A stretch of 64,000 nt of DNA. Origin: Yponomeuta sedellus. Its lineage: Eukaryota; Arthropoda; Insecta; Lepidoptera; Yponomeutidae. A model generated the notes under the pieces. The model was not told the DNA's origin. It did not search any database and saw only the letters and a list, made by a program, of their open reading frames with translations. The stretch is from positions 2,000,577 to 2,064,576 of the forward strand of contig OW203723.1 in assembly GCA_934045075.1 (NCBI GenBank). Direction: 5' to 3'. Numbering within the stretch: the stretch's first letter is position 1; each line of letters opens with the position of its first letter. Position numbers and translations under genes: made by a program. Of this stretch, positions 31,147 to 40,921 are shown in pieces.

Positions 31147-31412
31147 GTATATATTAAACGGCTCTAATCGCGATTATCTATTAGGTAAACGTAATTTGCG
31201 AGCGACTGCTGCCGAACTATTCGACAATAATTCGCCTATGTTTAGCATACAGTCTCCCTTTTATCGTGTCTAAAAAATCGAATGAAGTAGATGAAATGGA
31301 ATTTGGCAAAAAAAACCTTTTGCACTGCTTTTCTTAAATTTAAAATACTCATTGACGTATTATTGTGATGTAATCAAGGTTACAGAAGTAGAGTTAGTAT
31401 ATAAGCTAGACT
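31147..31412. other. Unassigned, possible short coding-like stretch
   Basis: The plus frame at 31150-31273 reads RDYLLGKRNLRATAAELFDN-like residues before a stop. I do not recognise it, and the support is only compositional. Confidence 0.25.
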
Positions 31413-31429
31413 AGGTCTGTAATATAGAT

Positions 31430-31650
31430 GGGGTGCGATGCCAGATAACCTTCACGTGTACCCCTCCACTTTCCGTTCCATCTGATTCCATGAACCAGAT
31501 GGAGGGGCAAGTAGTGGGGTCGGTGCACCCTGAGCGTTAGTCAGTAACTTCTTCTTGTCGGATCTTACTGGCTAACGGCGAATAATCTGGCGGGAGGGGT
31601 CGCGTGGGCCCTGTTTCACTTTGTGGAGCGGGACCCAGGCGACGAACCGA
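31430..31650. mobile_element. Unidentified 221-bp insertion, perfect 17-bp TSD
   Basis: AGGTCTGTAATATAGAT occurs exactly at 31413-31429 and 31651-31667. The insert is GC-richer than its surroundings (CTGGCGGGAGGGGTCGCGTG). It has no A-rich or microsatellite tail, no obvious tRNA/5S boxes and no terminal inverted repeats. It begins GGGGTGCGATGCCAGATAAC and ends GACCCAGGCGACGAACCGA. A long perfect TSD points to LINE-type integration, recently. Confidence 0.85.
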
Positions 31651-31667
31651 AGGTCTGTAATATAGAT

Positions 31668-32046
31668 CAGCTTCCATCAGTAGTATGATTTGAGGCTACA
31701 ACACAGAACTTGAAGGGCACAAGTGTTTACTTTATTCGTTTAGATCGTTCTATAAAAAATCCTGTGCCAAATTACAAATCAGTGCGAAATACCGCGCGCC
31801 ATATTTTTGGACCCTTTGACCTAAACGTAAATCGGAACATTAGGCACCCTGTCTGGTCCAGTTCGGCTCGAAAAGCACGATTGATAGGTTGTTAACGCTT
31901 TCTTGGGTCCAGTGTTAGCTGGCAAACACTGGTAAATACCGGCCAAATTTGCGTGCTTTACGGCGTTGTTATGCCATCGTATGTTTTACCCTGTAAGTCG
32001 GTTTCAGGGACGTATTGCAGCTTGCGTAGATTCATAACATAAAATA
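31668..32046. other. Unassigned sequence
   Basis: No repeat recognised. The 61-codon frame at 31710-31895 has no identifiable domain. Confidence 0.35.
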
Positions 32047-32217
32047 ACATTAACATTTAAGTACAGGCACATACATTGCTTCTGACCCCACACTAGGATA
32101 CCCTTTGTCGTGACAACTAGTAACAGCGACATCACAAACATGTAAACATTCAAGACCTAGGGTTTTTTTTTGTCCCCAGCCGGGGTTCGAACCCAGGACC
32201 TCTTGCTTGAAAAACGC
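32047..32217 (-). mobile_element. SINE-C copy
   Basis: The reverse complement gives CAAGAGGTCCTGGGTTCGAA, CCCCGGCTGGGGACAAAAAA, CCTAGGTCTTGAATGTTTAC and GGTATCCTAGTGTGGGGTCA. This is the family at 54130-54761, with a clear B box. Confidence 0.8.
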
Positions 32218-33377
32218 TTATTTGTTTATACGCAAACTCCTACTACCAAATAGCCGTGACCACATGTGTCAAATAAGCAAAGGTTAACCGATATTATGAG
32301 AAAGTACATATAAAAAGGATTTGAAACACTGATATAGTTTTAAAAAAAAATTACAAATATTTTCAATAAAATAAAACATTATGGTACTGATCTCAGCCAT
32401 TTTGACTAAAACAGCACTCACGCCGTGTGACGTCACGCTTGAGTAACATTGGTAACCTTTATTCGTGCTATGACGTTTGATGTTTATTTACTTGGGCATG
32501 ACGTCAGATTTGACGCCATGAAACTCCCACAGATTTAAAATAATTTTAGAAAAATGTCTTTAGCCTTCGTTGAACTTTAGTTTATTACCGAATAAATGTG
32601 CCCCCAAATAATGGAGTTTTTAAAAAATCTTTTGTCGTGCCTATTATAATGATTTTAGTAAAGATTTTTACATTAAGACTTTGTTGATTTCAAAATTATT
32701 TACATTTTGAAATCAGAATCCTTGGTACTTTGACAAAAATAGCTAATTACATCTACACCAGGGAATCATTGTCCAGACAATGATGTCGGATGACAACATA
32801 TTTTTTGTTTGGCACGCGCGTGCGCACCTATATAGGTAGCGAAGTACGGGCTCAGTGAGTACGTCGTTTGGGGAGGCTCCTTTCCTGCACCTTCAACCCA
32901 TGCATCACCATGCATTAAAAACAATCACCACCTCACTATTATGACTCTACTGATTAACTATGCATTTTACGGCTTTTTACATATCCGACATAAAATAGCC
33001 CGTCCAAAATACGGCCCTGTCTGTTTCACTGCCTGACCACAGAGGTAACTCTCTAGAGGGATATCTATTCTGGCAGACACCACTGGGGTTAGGGCTGCCA
33101 GATCGGAAGACCTAAATACCTATGTGAATTGTGGACAGCGTCATAACGTCGGGGTTTTGGGGTTTTATCTCGAAAAATTAGTATCATTTAAATTTTAAAA
33201 ATTACTGTCTAAGCGCTGGGTATTGCTCACGGCAATAAATATTTTGTATTTATTTATTTTTACGACAATATGTTGAAGACAACACTCTGTTATTTAACCG
33301 ACTGCGGCGGAGTGCAAACGAAGGGTTATGGGTTAGCCTATGATCTATTTGAGGTTTGGCTCATATGTATATAGAAT
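32218..33377. other. Long unassigned stretch
   Basis: No transposon core, tRNA-like box or convincing exon. 32820-32900 (GGCACGCGCGTGCGCACC to GGAGGCTCC) is GC-richer and contains CACGCGCGTG. A low-repeat region like this is where an unrecognised intron or regulatory DNA could lie. Confidence 0.4.
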
Positions 33378-33450
33378 TGTAGATAGATAGAGAACACTTT
33401 ATTATACATAAAAAAAGGAAATTACACAGATATTGCTTAACCTAAGAGTA
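33378..33450 (-). mobile_element. LINE 3' tail with GATA repeats
   Basis: AGATAGATAGAGAACACTTT, then ATTATACAT and GGAAATTACACAGATATT, the same terminus as 630-700. Confidence 0.55.
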
Positions 33451-34009
33451 CAGACAGAAAAGTGATCTCTCCCATACCACCTTTGGATGGACTGGAGTAA
33501 TATATTGGAGAAGGAAATAGATGTACAAATAAATAAAATTATTTCAGATCCATAAATAATACATGCTTACTTAAGAAAATTATTACGGTAACTGTTAATC
33601 TATGTATGTGCTTGTTTCCAACGCTAACGCCCCCACGTGCCTCCTTACGAAATAGTCAGATTTTGAGAATAAGTCTCAATCGATTCCTCGTGTATGCGTG
33701 ATTGTCATAGGTTACTATATATAGGATACAAAAACTTAAAAATAAATAAAATAGTGATAGATATGCATAGCTATGTAGGTAGATGTACACCGCGGGCGGC
33801 CCGGCCGCATGTGACGTCAGTCTAATAAAATACGTAGACAGAGCAACACCTTTTATTTATCATATAGAAAACCCACCGTCTGGTCCATAGCCAATTGCGC
33901 ATCAAATACTGAACAGCCGGAATCCAAACTCAAGAATGTAATGTTCATCAGCCGGGTTGTTATTTTTTTATTTCAGTTTTTTTAGTAGTCAAGGTCACTA
34001 TCAATCTAT
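33451..34009. other. Unassigned sequence
   Basis: Nothing recognised; CGCGGGCGGCCCGGCCGC at 33792 is an isolated GC patch. Confidence 0.35.
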
Positions 34010-34115
34010 CAATAAGCCTGTACTCATCTACTGCTGGACATAGGCCCCACCCAAGGTACACTTCCCTCGGTCCTCGGCCACCACCATCCACCAGCCACTG
34101 TCAGCAATCCCAGCA
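34010..34115 (-). mobile_element. RTE1 LINE 3' end
   Basis: AGCCTGTACTCATCTACTGC, TGGACATAGGCCCCACCCAA and further C-rich sequence is the reverse of the RTE1 C-terminal coding end, followed by an ATAGATAG remnant. Confidence 0.6.
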
Positions 34116-34156
34116 TTAAATATCGATAGATAGTGAACACTTTTTACTAAAATATA

Positions 34157-35446
34157 TGAGGGCTGCTACTTATGTATGCGGAAAAGAAAAAATAAACAAG
34201 TGTATATGGCTAAATATGCTTTTATTGTTTTTCAAAGTATTCTTCACTATGATCGATGCACTTTTGCATTCGATGAAACCAATTTGTAAAACACCTTTTC
34301 CACTCTGAATTCTGATTGAGTTAACTCCAAAACGTGCAACAGCAAACATGAATATGAACGCATCTACGGCATCTTCACGGGCCGAAAATCGTTGACCACG
34401 TAATTTATTCTTTACATTTGGGAATAAATAGAAATCATTGGGAGCCAAATTAGGGCTGTACGGTGGATGAACCATCATTTCTATTTTTTGATCATCCAAA
34501 AATGTAGTTGTTTCCTGAGATGTATGACAGCCGGCATTGTCATGGTGAAGTATGATTCTGCGTCGCTGGTTGTTTTGGCGTATTTCTTCAAATACTTCCG
34601 GCAAATAAATGGTCGTGTACCACTCCGAATTAACCGTTCTGCGATTTTCCAGTGGTATTGTAGCCACATGGCCATTAATACCAAAAAAGCAGGCCACCAT
34701 TTGCTTTACAGTGCTTTTTGCACGAGCCACTTTCGTAGGGTTCGGCTCATTTTGAAACACCCAAACTGTTGATTGTTGTTTAGTTACGGGATCGTACGCG
34801 TAGATCCAGGATTCGTCACCTGTGTAGATATTATAAACAGATTTTGAGTCGCCTCCGTTGAAGTTTTAAAGGTTTTCTTGCACCATTCGACGCGAGCATC
34901 TTTTTGATCCTGAGTTATGTTGTGCGGGATCCAACGTGAACAAATTTTTTTTACAGACAAATGTTCATGTAATATCCTATGAATGCTCGTCATACATATG
35001 CCCAGAAGAGCCTCTATCTCGCGATACGTAACATGGCGGTCTTGCATTATTAGTTTTCGCACAGCTTCAATATTTTATGGCACAACCACCGATCTTGGGC
35101 GACCTTCTTGAACTTAGTCCGTGAGCTTACTGCGCCCGCGATTAAACTCACTAAACTAATGATACACAGTCGTTTTTGATGGAGCTTCACCACCAAAAGT
35201 CGAAGTTAATTAATCTACGCACTGTTGTTGCGTTAAACCACGTCGAAAATCGTAATAAATCATAGCACGAATATTTTCACGAGTGAGTTCCATTTTAAAC
35301 CCAACAAAAACAAAACACTAACTTATATAATAGAAAAATATTAGTGGCCAGTATTTAAAAAAAGAAGGAATTCGACCATGGAGGTCAGACATTGCTTTTA
35401 AAATTATTGGAATCCCAGATTCCGCATACATAAGTAGCAGCCTATG
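34157..35446 (-). mobile_element. mariner element, complete with TIRs
   Basis: The ends GGCTGCTACTTATGTATGCG (34161) and its inverted copy (35422-35442) are terminal inverted repeats, flanked by TA at 34155-34156 and 35447-35448. The 1.29-kb length is normal for mariner. The only gene is a broken transposase on the minus strand. Tc1/mariner elements move by cut and paste into TA. Confidence 0.95.
34170..35293 (-). pseudogene. mariner transposase, D,D34D, inactivated
   Basis: The start is MELTRENIRAMIYYDFRRGL at 35293. N-terminal stops occur after QQQCVD, TTVYH, SKLTD and VVVP. The helix-turn-helix part (DRHVTYREIEALLGI) is readable at 35062-34990. A frameshift near 34860 leads into TGDESWIYAYDP. 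The catalytic Asp residues lie in GDESW (about 34810), HHDNAGCHTS (about 34545) and LAPNDFYLFP (about 34435), with 34 residues between the last two. The 3' part after RGQRFSAREDAVDAF is also frame-disturbed. All three catalytic Asp codons survive, but the gene is dead. Confidence 0.95.
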
Positions 35447-35472
35447 TACTACTCGTTAAAGTATCCATTCGA

Positions 35473-35852
35473 TATCAATATCAAACCTTATACGTCCCCA
35501 CTGTTAGGGCACGGGTCTCTTCCTGCATTGCAGGAAGGTATAGGCCATACACCCAACGGGGCAAGTCCGGATTGGTGGAGGCTTGCAAGACGAGGGGCTG
35601 ATCTAACTTTCAGAAGTTTCCAAGCCGCCCTTAGGCCTCAGACTTGGCTTAACGACTGCCATCTATCGACGGCGACGCCAGCACCAACTGCTTTACGTGC
35701 CTAGCGAAGCACGGAACCGCTCGGAAAAATTCCACTAGCATTAGTCATAGACGGTTTACCCATCCATACACTAAAAGCGCCCTATGTTGCTTAACATTCG
35801 TGATAGTTTAAGATCACTCGGGCAGCTGGGGCTACGAGGCTTCAGGTTAACA
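35473..35852 (-). mobile_element. 5S-rRNA-derived SINE, subfamily B (reverse)
   Basis: From the 3' end (TATCAAACCTTATACGTCCC) to the head (AAGATCACTCGGGCAGCTGG). It matches 17698-18052, including the extra GATGGCAGTCG region with CATCTATCGACGGCGACG. Confidence 0.85.
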
Positions 35853-36164
35853 GCCTGATAACTTTGTTAGTAACTTTCTTTTTATTTATTTATTCATTTA
35901 CTCAAAAGAAGACGTGAAAGAACCACATTTACATCATTTGCCAAGCTGCCAATGCAGTTTAATAGGCATGTCTCACCCGGCAACCCTAGGTATATACCTA
36001 CTCGGTGACATGTCATATTTAATTTAGGCATTTAGCTCAGCTGGCTAATGAATTAACCAAGCTGCGACCACAAATACGGAGTGTGAAATTGTGTGCTTAC
36101 ATAATGCAGCCTATGTCCCACCATTCTCTGAGAGAGAAGGTATGCCCTACGGTGTCGCGCGGAC
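35853..36164. other. Unassigned; tRNA-like word at 36030
   Basis: ATTTAGCTCAGCTGGCTAAT at 36027-36046 fits an A box, but no B box follows. Otherwise nothing. Confidence 0.35.
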
Positions 36165-36660
36165 CCCGGTGGACACGTGTTTTCTGAGCGGTTCTGTCCT
36201 GGGCAAGGCAATTGGTGCCTGCTGCCGTCGATAGATGGCAGTCGTTAAGCCAAGTCAGAGGCCTTAGGGCGGCTTGTAAACTTCTGACAGTAAGACCATC
36301 ATCATCATTTCAGCCTATTGCAGTCCACTGGTGGACATAAGCCTCCCCCAGGGTGCGCTACCCGATCTCCCGTTTTCACCATCCAGTCACCACCAGCCAC
36401 CTTTTTCAGGTCGTCGGTCCATCTGGTCGGAGGGCGTCCTACACTACGCTTGCCAAGTCGTGGTCTCCATTCGAAAACCCGTCTGCTCCAGCGATCATCG
36501 GTTCAGCGACAGATGTAACCAGCCCACTGCCCCTTCAGCCTGCTACACTTCTGAACTACGTCAGTAAGACCAGCCACTAGTCAATTCGGACTTGGACCCC
36601 GTGGTGGAGTATGGCCTATCTTCCTCAGGAAAGAGACCCGTGCCCCTTGGTAGGGACTTT
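36165..36660 (+). mobile_element. 5S-rRNA-derived SINE, subfamily B, split by RTE1
   Basis: The 5S-like head is missing. The body AAGGCAATTGGTGCCTGCTG, TGGCAGTCGTTAAGCCAAGT leads to the RTE1 insertion, then resumes CAGCCACTAG and ends GACCCGTGCCCCTTGGTAGG. Confidence 0.82.
36298..36561 (-). pseudogene. RTE1 LINE C-terminal fragment with 10-bp TSD
   Basis: CAGTAAGACC at 36288-36297 and 36562-36571. The minus strand reads VVQKCSRLKGQWAGYICR, stop, TDDRWSRRVFEWRPRLGKRS, VGRPPTRWTDDLKKVAGGDW, then loses frame near the end. The tail is ATGATGATG. It is homologous to the C-terminus at 24050-24300 but is a distinct subfamily. Confidence 0.9.
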
Positions 36661-36664
36661 AAAC

Positions 36665-36915
36665 GTCTCACTGCAGGGACAGGCCTTCTCTTAAAAAGAG
36701 AGAGTGTGGGCTAAATTACCATGTGAGCCGCAGGTTCAAGCGCTGACATATTTGATTAACCTCAGTCACTCAGTATTCTTCAACACTTTCCTTCGCCGTT
36801 AGCAAGGAGTATTACTACTATATTATCACAAATGTACCTCGTTTAGAAAAGAAAAGTACATACCGTGATTCGAACCCACGGCCTCCCGAATAGGAATAGT
36901 AGATTGTTAAACGAG
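36665..36915 (-). mobile_element. SINE-E copy with tRNA-like head
   Basis: The reverse complement starts CCCTCGTTTAACAATCTACT, has B box GGGTTCGAATCACGG, then GCTAACGGCGAAGGAAAGTG, and ends with the AGAGAAGGCCTGTCCCTGCA block. Anticodon stem poorly kept. Confidence 0.65.
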
Positions 36916-37059
36916 GGTCGAAAGAATCAATTCTCAAGGTATTTAGACTATAGTCCGAGTAGGAATTCATTCTTTTGCCCGTGTTAAACACTCTACTTTT
37001 CATTTCGAATATGACGAAAATAAAAGCTCATTTTTAATATTCATATCTTAGCATAAAAT

Positions 37060-37255
37060 ATTTTTATATCACCTTTTCTTTGAATTCCGTCACAGATACA
37101 TAATTAGGATACCGCCAAATAATGTTGACTTTTTAAATTTTAAATATAGAACTCACCGCATAATTGTTGCGACTAATTCCGCTCAAAGAAGTTTGCGCTA
37201 CTGGCAGTTTAGAAACTCACATGGCCGCAGTTTTTAATTGGTTTTTTACATAAAA
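37060..37255 (-). repeat. Duplicated ~200-bp block, copy 1 (exon-like)
   Basis: Similar to 40395-40606 in the same orientation. On the minus strand both contain a frame reading TSLSGISRNNYAV immediately before GCGGTGAGTTC, which looks like a splice donor. Three of the four differences across the 48-nt core are silent in that frame. Upstream the frames diverge by an indel. A dispersed repeat is equally possible. Confidence 0.45.
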
Positions 37256-37881
37256 CTCTTCACAGCTGACAGTAGTTCTATTTTTGAAGTTTATTCCGGG
37301 GTAGGAAGTAATTTGAATGAGTTTTCCGTCTCTATGGAGGGAAGCAGCATTTCCACCCAAGAATCAGATCAAAACACTACTTTCCGAGTAAAAGAAATGA
37401 AAATCAGCATTCTATCACCTCCGCTCTACCACGCACAGTTCTTACCTGTGTGGGAATTGTATTTGTATAATTTTCAGCACATATCGTCTTTATAGTGGAA
37501 AAGTAGTTTGGATAAATAAGCAATTTCACATTTTTTTAAATTGGTTTTATACTTTCCTCTTCATTCTTTAATAGGTAAAATTGTAGCACAATCTATTTTA
37601 GTAAAAAAAAAGGTGACACTGGTAGCTTGTTCTAAAACCACTTTTTTACATAAATTACAATTTGATTCTATACTTAAGTGTAAATTTCTTTAAAGTCCTG
37701 ACAGAAATATCACTTCTGTCACCTAATGACCGTTCATAATTAATAAGTTTCTTGTACTCATATCTCCAAGTAAATATCCAAAATGGACAAAACGAAAGGA
37801 TGCAAGAGTGTAAAACTAACAAGGCAACCTTGCTCACATCTAAATAAAATGGAAAGAGAGACGTCTCTCCTAACCGTCGCA
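37256..37881. other. Unassigned sequence
   Basis: Frames at 37238-37495 (+) and 37655-37882 (-) show no domain I know. Low repeat content. Confidence 0.4.
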
Positions 37882-38170
37882 TTTACACTGTAACATTTGT
37901 CGGGGACAAGTACGAGTATTGGCTTAGTGCGGTTTACACTGTAAGATTTGTTGAGGACAAGTACGAGTATTGGCTTATTGCGGTTAACAATGTAAGATTT
38001 GTTGAGGACAAGTACGAGTATTGGCCTAGTGCGGTTTACACTGTAAGATTTGTTGAGGGCAAGTACGAGTATTGGCTTAGTGCGGTTTACACTGTAAGAT
38101 TTGTTGAGGGCAAGTACGAGTATTGGCTTAGTGCGGTTTACACTGTAAGATTTGTTGAGTTGTATTGGCT
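37882..38170. repeat. 51-bp tandem repeat, about 5.5 units
   Basis: Unit TTTACACTGTAAGATTTGTT, GAGGACAAGTACGAGTATTG, GCTTAGTGCGG. The last full unit is cut by a deletion (GTTGAGTTGTATTGGCTTAA). The period of 51 is a multiple of three, and one minus-strand frame is open through it as 17-residue repeats, but no start or flanking coding sequence supports a protein. Confidence 0.93.
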
Positions 38171-38345
38171 TAATGCGGTGTTCATGTCACACAGTTGAGA
38201 GACCTAAGGTTAGATTTTCCATCATTAATCAAAAAAGACCTCGCGTCCGCCATTAGTGGAATTTAAACAACCAATTATGCTAAACAAGCTACCTTTAGAA
38301 GCAGCATAGATTTACTGCAATGAATTCTTTGTCATTTTTAAATAA

Positions 38346-38475
38346 GATTCTGGCACGGTCAGCCAGAGGTCGCGGATTCGAGTCCCAGCATGGGTGGAGC
38401 CTCTAATTATGTTTTAAAAATTGCCCTTAGCACGGGTTAGTGCAATAAAAAGAATATAATCATGTGGGTACAGCA
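38346..38475 (+). mobile_element. SINE-A 3' part running into head sequence
   Basis: Begins within the anticodon arm (TCTGGCACGGTCAGCCAGAG), T-arm GGATTCGAGTCC, tail, then TATAATCATGTGGGTACAGC, which is the start of the next head. Another trace of the multimeric SINE-A form. Confidence 0.8.
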
Positions 38476-38581
38476 AAATAATAACAGTACAAAATAAACT
38501 TTACCTTAGTGCAATATATCCGATTCTATCCGATAGTAGCCGAGGTTCTAAAAGCTAATAGGCTGTATGTTATTAGTTTTA

Positions 38582-39284
38582 TGTCCGATTTCACCATACT
38601 CTGTTTGTCACACCCTAACAGAGGCATTAGATAACGAATGATTAAAGTTAACAAGGACGTTAACATCCCTGTTATTTATTTCTGTCCTATGGCAAAAAAG
38701 TAACAGGCCGTTCGTAAACGGAACGTTAAGTGAATGACTCTCCAGCAATTCACTCATGCTGCACACGCGACTGATTTAAAATGCTGTTGTTAGTGTTGAA
38801 TTTAGTGAAAGTCGGACAAGATTTCGTTTTGCTGGTTCATACGTCAAATATTTTCACATTTGAGGTTATTTTTCGCGTGTTAGTTGGTTCTTGCTTCTTG
38901 TCTTAGTTGCCGTAAGTCGTGCTATTAATTATGTCAAAGAAAACACGCGTTTCTACAAACGAGTAGGAAATTTTAGAACATCTCGTAAATAAATATAAAG
39001 ACGTAGTAAAGAACAAAAGGACAGATGCGACGACTACCAACATCAAGAACGAAGGTTGGAGAAATTTGTGCGAACAGATGTGTTTTGTCGGAGACTGGGT
39101 GCACTAATCGTCTGTTAAGCTTTTTAACGGACCTCTAGACCAGCTGTTAAACTTAACAACTGATTAAGAACATTTAACAGCCGTTTTAACGTAACAGCCG
39201 GTAGGACATTCACTGGCCTTGACAGTCCGTTAAATGACTTAACATAGATGTTAACTGAATAACAGAGTATGGTGAAATCGGACC
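38582..39284 (+). mobile_element. PIF/Harbinger-like element
   Basis: Terminal inverted repeats TGTCCGATTTCACCATACTC and GGTCCGATTTCACCATACTC, each continuing TGTT, are flanked by TTA on both sides (38579-38581, 39285-39287), the 3-bp TSD type of PIF/Harbinger. 703 bp. Carries one remnant frame (38931-39107) but no transposase, so it is non-autonomous. Confidence 0.85.
38931..39107 (+). pseudogene. zeste/MADF-like DNA-binding domain remnant
   Basis: Starts MSKKTRVSTNE, stop at 38964-38966, then EILEHLVNKYKDVVKNKRTD, ATTTNIKNEGWRNLCEQM. The pattern of leucines, KYK and KRTD followed by K..GW..L resembles the N-terminal Myb/SANT-like domain of zeste-type and Harbinger accessory proteins. Only about 47 residues remain after the stop before divergence. 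In Harbinger elements such a protein binds the ends or escorts the transposase. Confidence 0.65.
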
Positions 39285-39287
39285 TTA

Positions 39288-40271
39288 ATAAACGGGTGTA
39301 TATTTCACTCCGTTAGTGAGTGGTATTGTTTCTATAACTTCAAAAATTAGTGCTTCGCCTCTATTTTAACTTGAAAAAGTCACTCAGTCTAAACGTGACC
39401 TAAGAAAAAAAGGACGCTGAAGTTGACTTGGCCGGAGAAAAATATCATGTTTATGGCGGCTATATCTCTTGCCCTATTATCCAGTCCCTTCTATAAAGAA
39501 CAAGGTGTCCCAATCCATGACTCAGCCCGATTTTGGTAATGGAAAATGTATTCTTTACTGACATATTCAATGTTGACTACACATATTATGTTGCTTTTAC
39601 TGATAATTTCGTGGTTATTATTATTATTGCCTTGCTAATATTCAATGCCGAGTAGGTAATTTTAATATTTTATTTATAAATATAAATTTACACTATAGCA
39701 ATTCAAGTATCCGGCTACTCAATACAAATACAATGGATTATAGAGCTTTGTTTTTGTTGTGATAATGATAAGGTTATGTTAAAGTTGCACAGAAACTGGG
39801 GCTTAATGAACGTTACATTTCAAAATCGAGATAATAATAAAATTAAAAATCAATTTGGAACAAATTGCTTGACTTAAACTGATATCTCAAAATGAAAACA
39901 ATTAACTTAGAGAGTAACTTGACATTGTTTTATTACACCATCCATGGATATTGTCAAAAAGAGCTTTAAAATTTCTAATTCATAATGTAAAATTTTGTAT
40001 TTTTTTTTGTTGATTTTTAATTTATTGCAAAAAGAAGTTTGAAATCTGAAAATCTAAAATTTGAAAATTTGCTTTGGAATGGCGCTGTTAGAATGACAAA
40101 TAAAGCAATAAACTATATTTTGTTGAGTAGAATTGATGTTTTTTTATGCCAGGAAGTTATGTACCGCAAGCTCCAACATTGGTAAAGCGTGTAAAACGCA
40201 AAAACAAAGTAAAAAAATAATTTTACTTCCGCATTTTGGTCCGAATATTTCGAGAGAATATAAATCTAAAA
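39288..40271. other. Mostly unassigned; Jockey tail at 39783-39835 (-)
   Basis: TTGCACAGAAACTGGGGCTT and AATGAACGTTACATTTCAAA match the reverse of the Jockey 3' end (6060-6110). The rest is very AT-rich without recognised features. Confidence 0.45.
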
Positions 40272-40342
40272 AAACCTAAAGGATTAAAAATTAAAAAGCT
40301 TAAAATTCCACCCATGCCGGGACTCGAACCCGCGACCTATAA
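40272..40342 (-). mobile_element. SINE-A fragment
   Basis: TTCCACCCATGCCGGGACTC and GAACCCGCGACCT, the reversed T-arm and acceptor end only. Confidence 0.7.
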
Positions 40343-40394
40343 TAAAACTAGTCGTTTATCTAAACTATTTATTGATTAGGTATATATAAATACC

Positions 40395-40606
40395 TATTTT
40401 TTTAATTCCACCACAGTTACATTTAATAGAAACATATAACAGATTATTATCCTGCCAATTAATGTCGACTTTTTAAATTTTAAATATGGAACTCACCGCG
40501 TAATTGTTGCGGCTTATTCCGCTCAAAGAAGTTCGCGCTAAGTTCACACTTGCTGTTTAGAAACTCACATGGCCAAAGCATTTTTTAATTAGTTTTTCTA
40601 CAAAAA
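40395..40606 (-). repeat. Duplicated ~200-bp block, copy 2 (exon-like)
   Basis: Matches 37060-37255. On the minus strand VNLARTSLSGISRNNYAV precedes GCGGTGAGTTCC. An extra AAGTTCAC separates the upstream parts of the two copies. The right edge abuts SINE-A. Confidence 0.45.
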
Positions 40607-40921
40607 CCTATTTAGAGGCTAAAAATTTCACCCATGGATTTGAACGGGATTCGAACCCGCAACCTCTGGCTATCCGTGCCAGCGCTCTACCAACTGAGCT
40701 AATGGGCGACTCACCGGCATCAGTGAAATTTCGAACCTCTTTACAATACTCTCTGTATTACGTACAGGCAGTGACATCTGGCTTAAGTTATTCGCATCAC
40801 TTGCAGCCCCGAGTACCTACTTTGCAGTTCGCCTTTACATCGGAATGATATTGCTGTACCCACATGCTTATATTATTTTTAATGCACTAACCCGTGCTAA
40901 GGACAAATTTAAAAACCTATT
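40607..40921 (-). mobile_element. SINE-A full unit with extra reversed tail
   Basis: Tail, tRNA-like part with a 12-nt insertion (ATGGATTTGAAC) near the acceptor, head to ATTGCTGTACCCACATG, then a second tail TTAATGCACTAACCCGTGCT. Same reversed tail-head-tail order as 11622 and 58746. Confidence 0.85.

Noticed and set aside
34467..34772. Plus-strand gene of 101 residues
   Set aside because: It is the antisense shadow of the mariner transposase.
37882..38170. Repeat protein with 17-residue units
   Set aside because: The 51-bp period keeps one frame open but there is no in-frame start and the flanks are non-coding.
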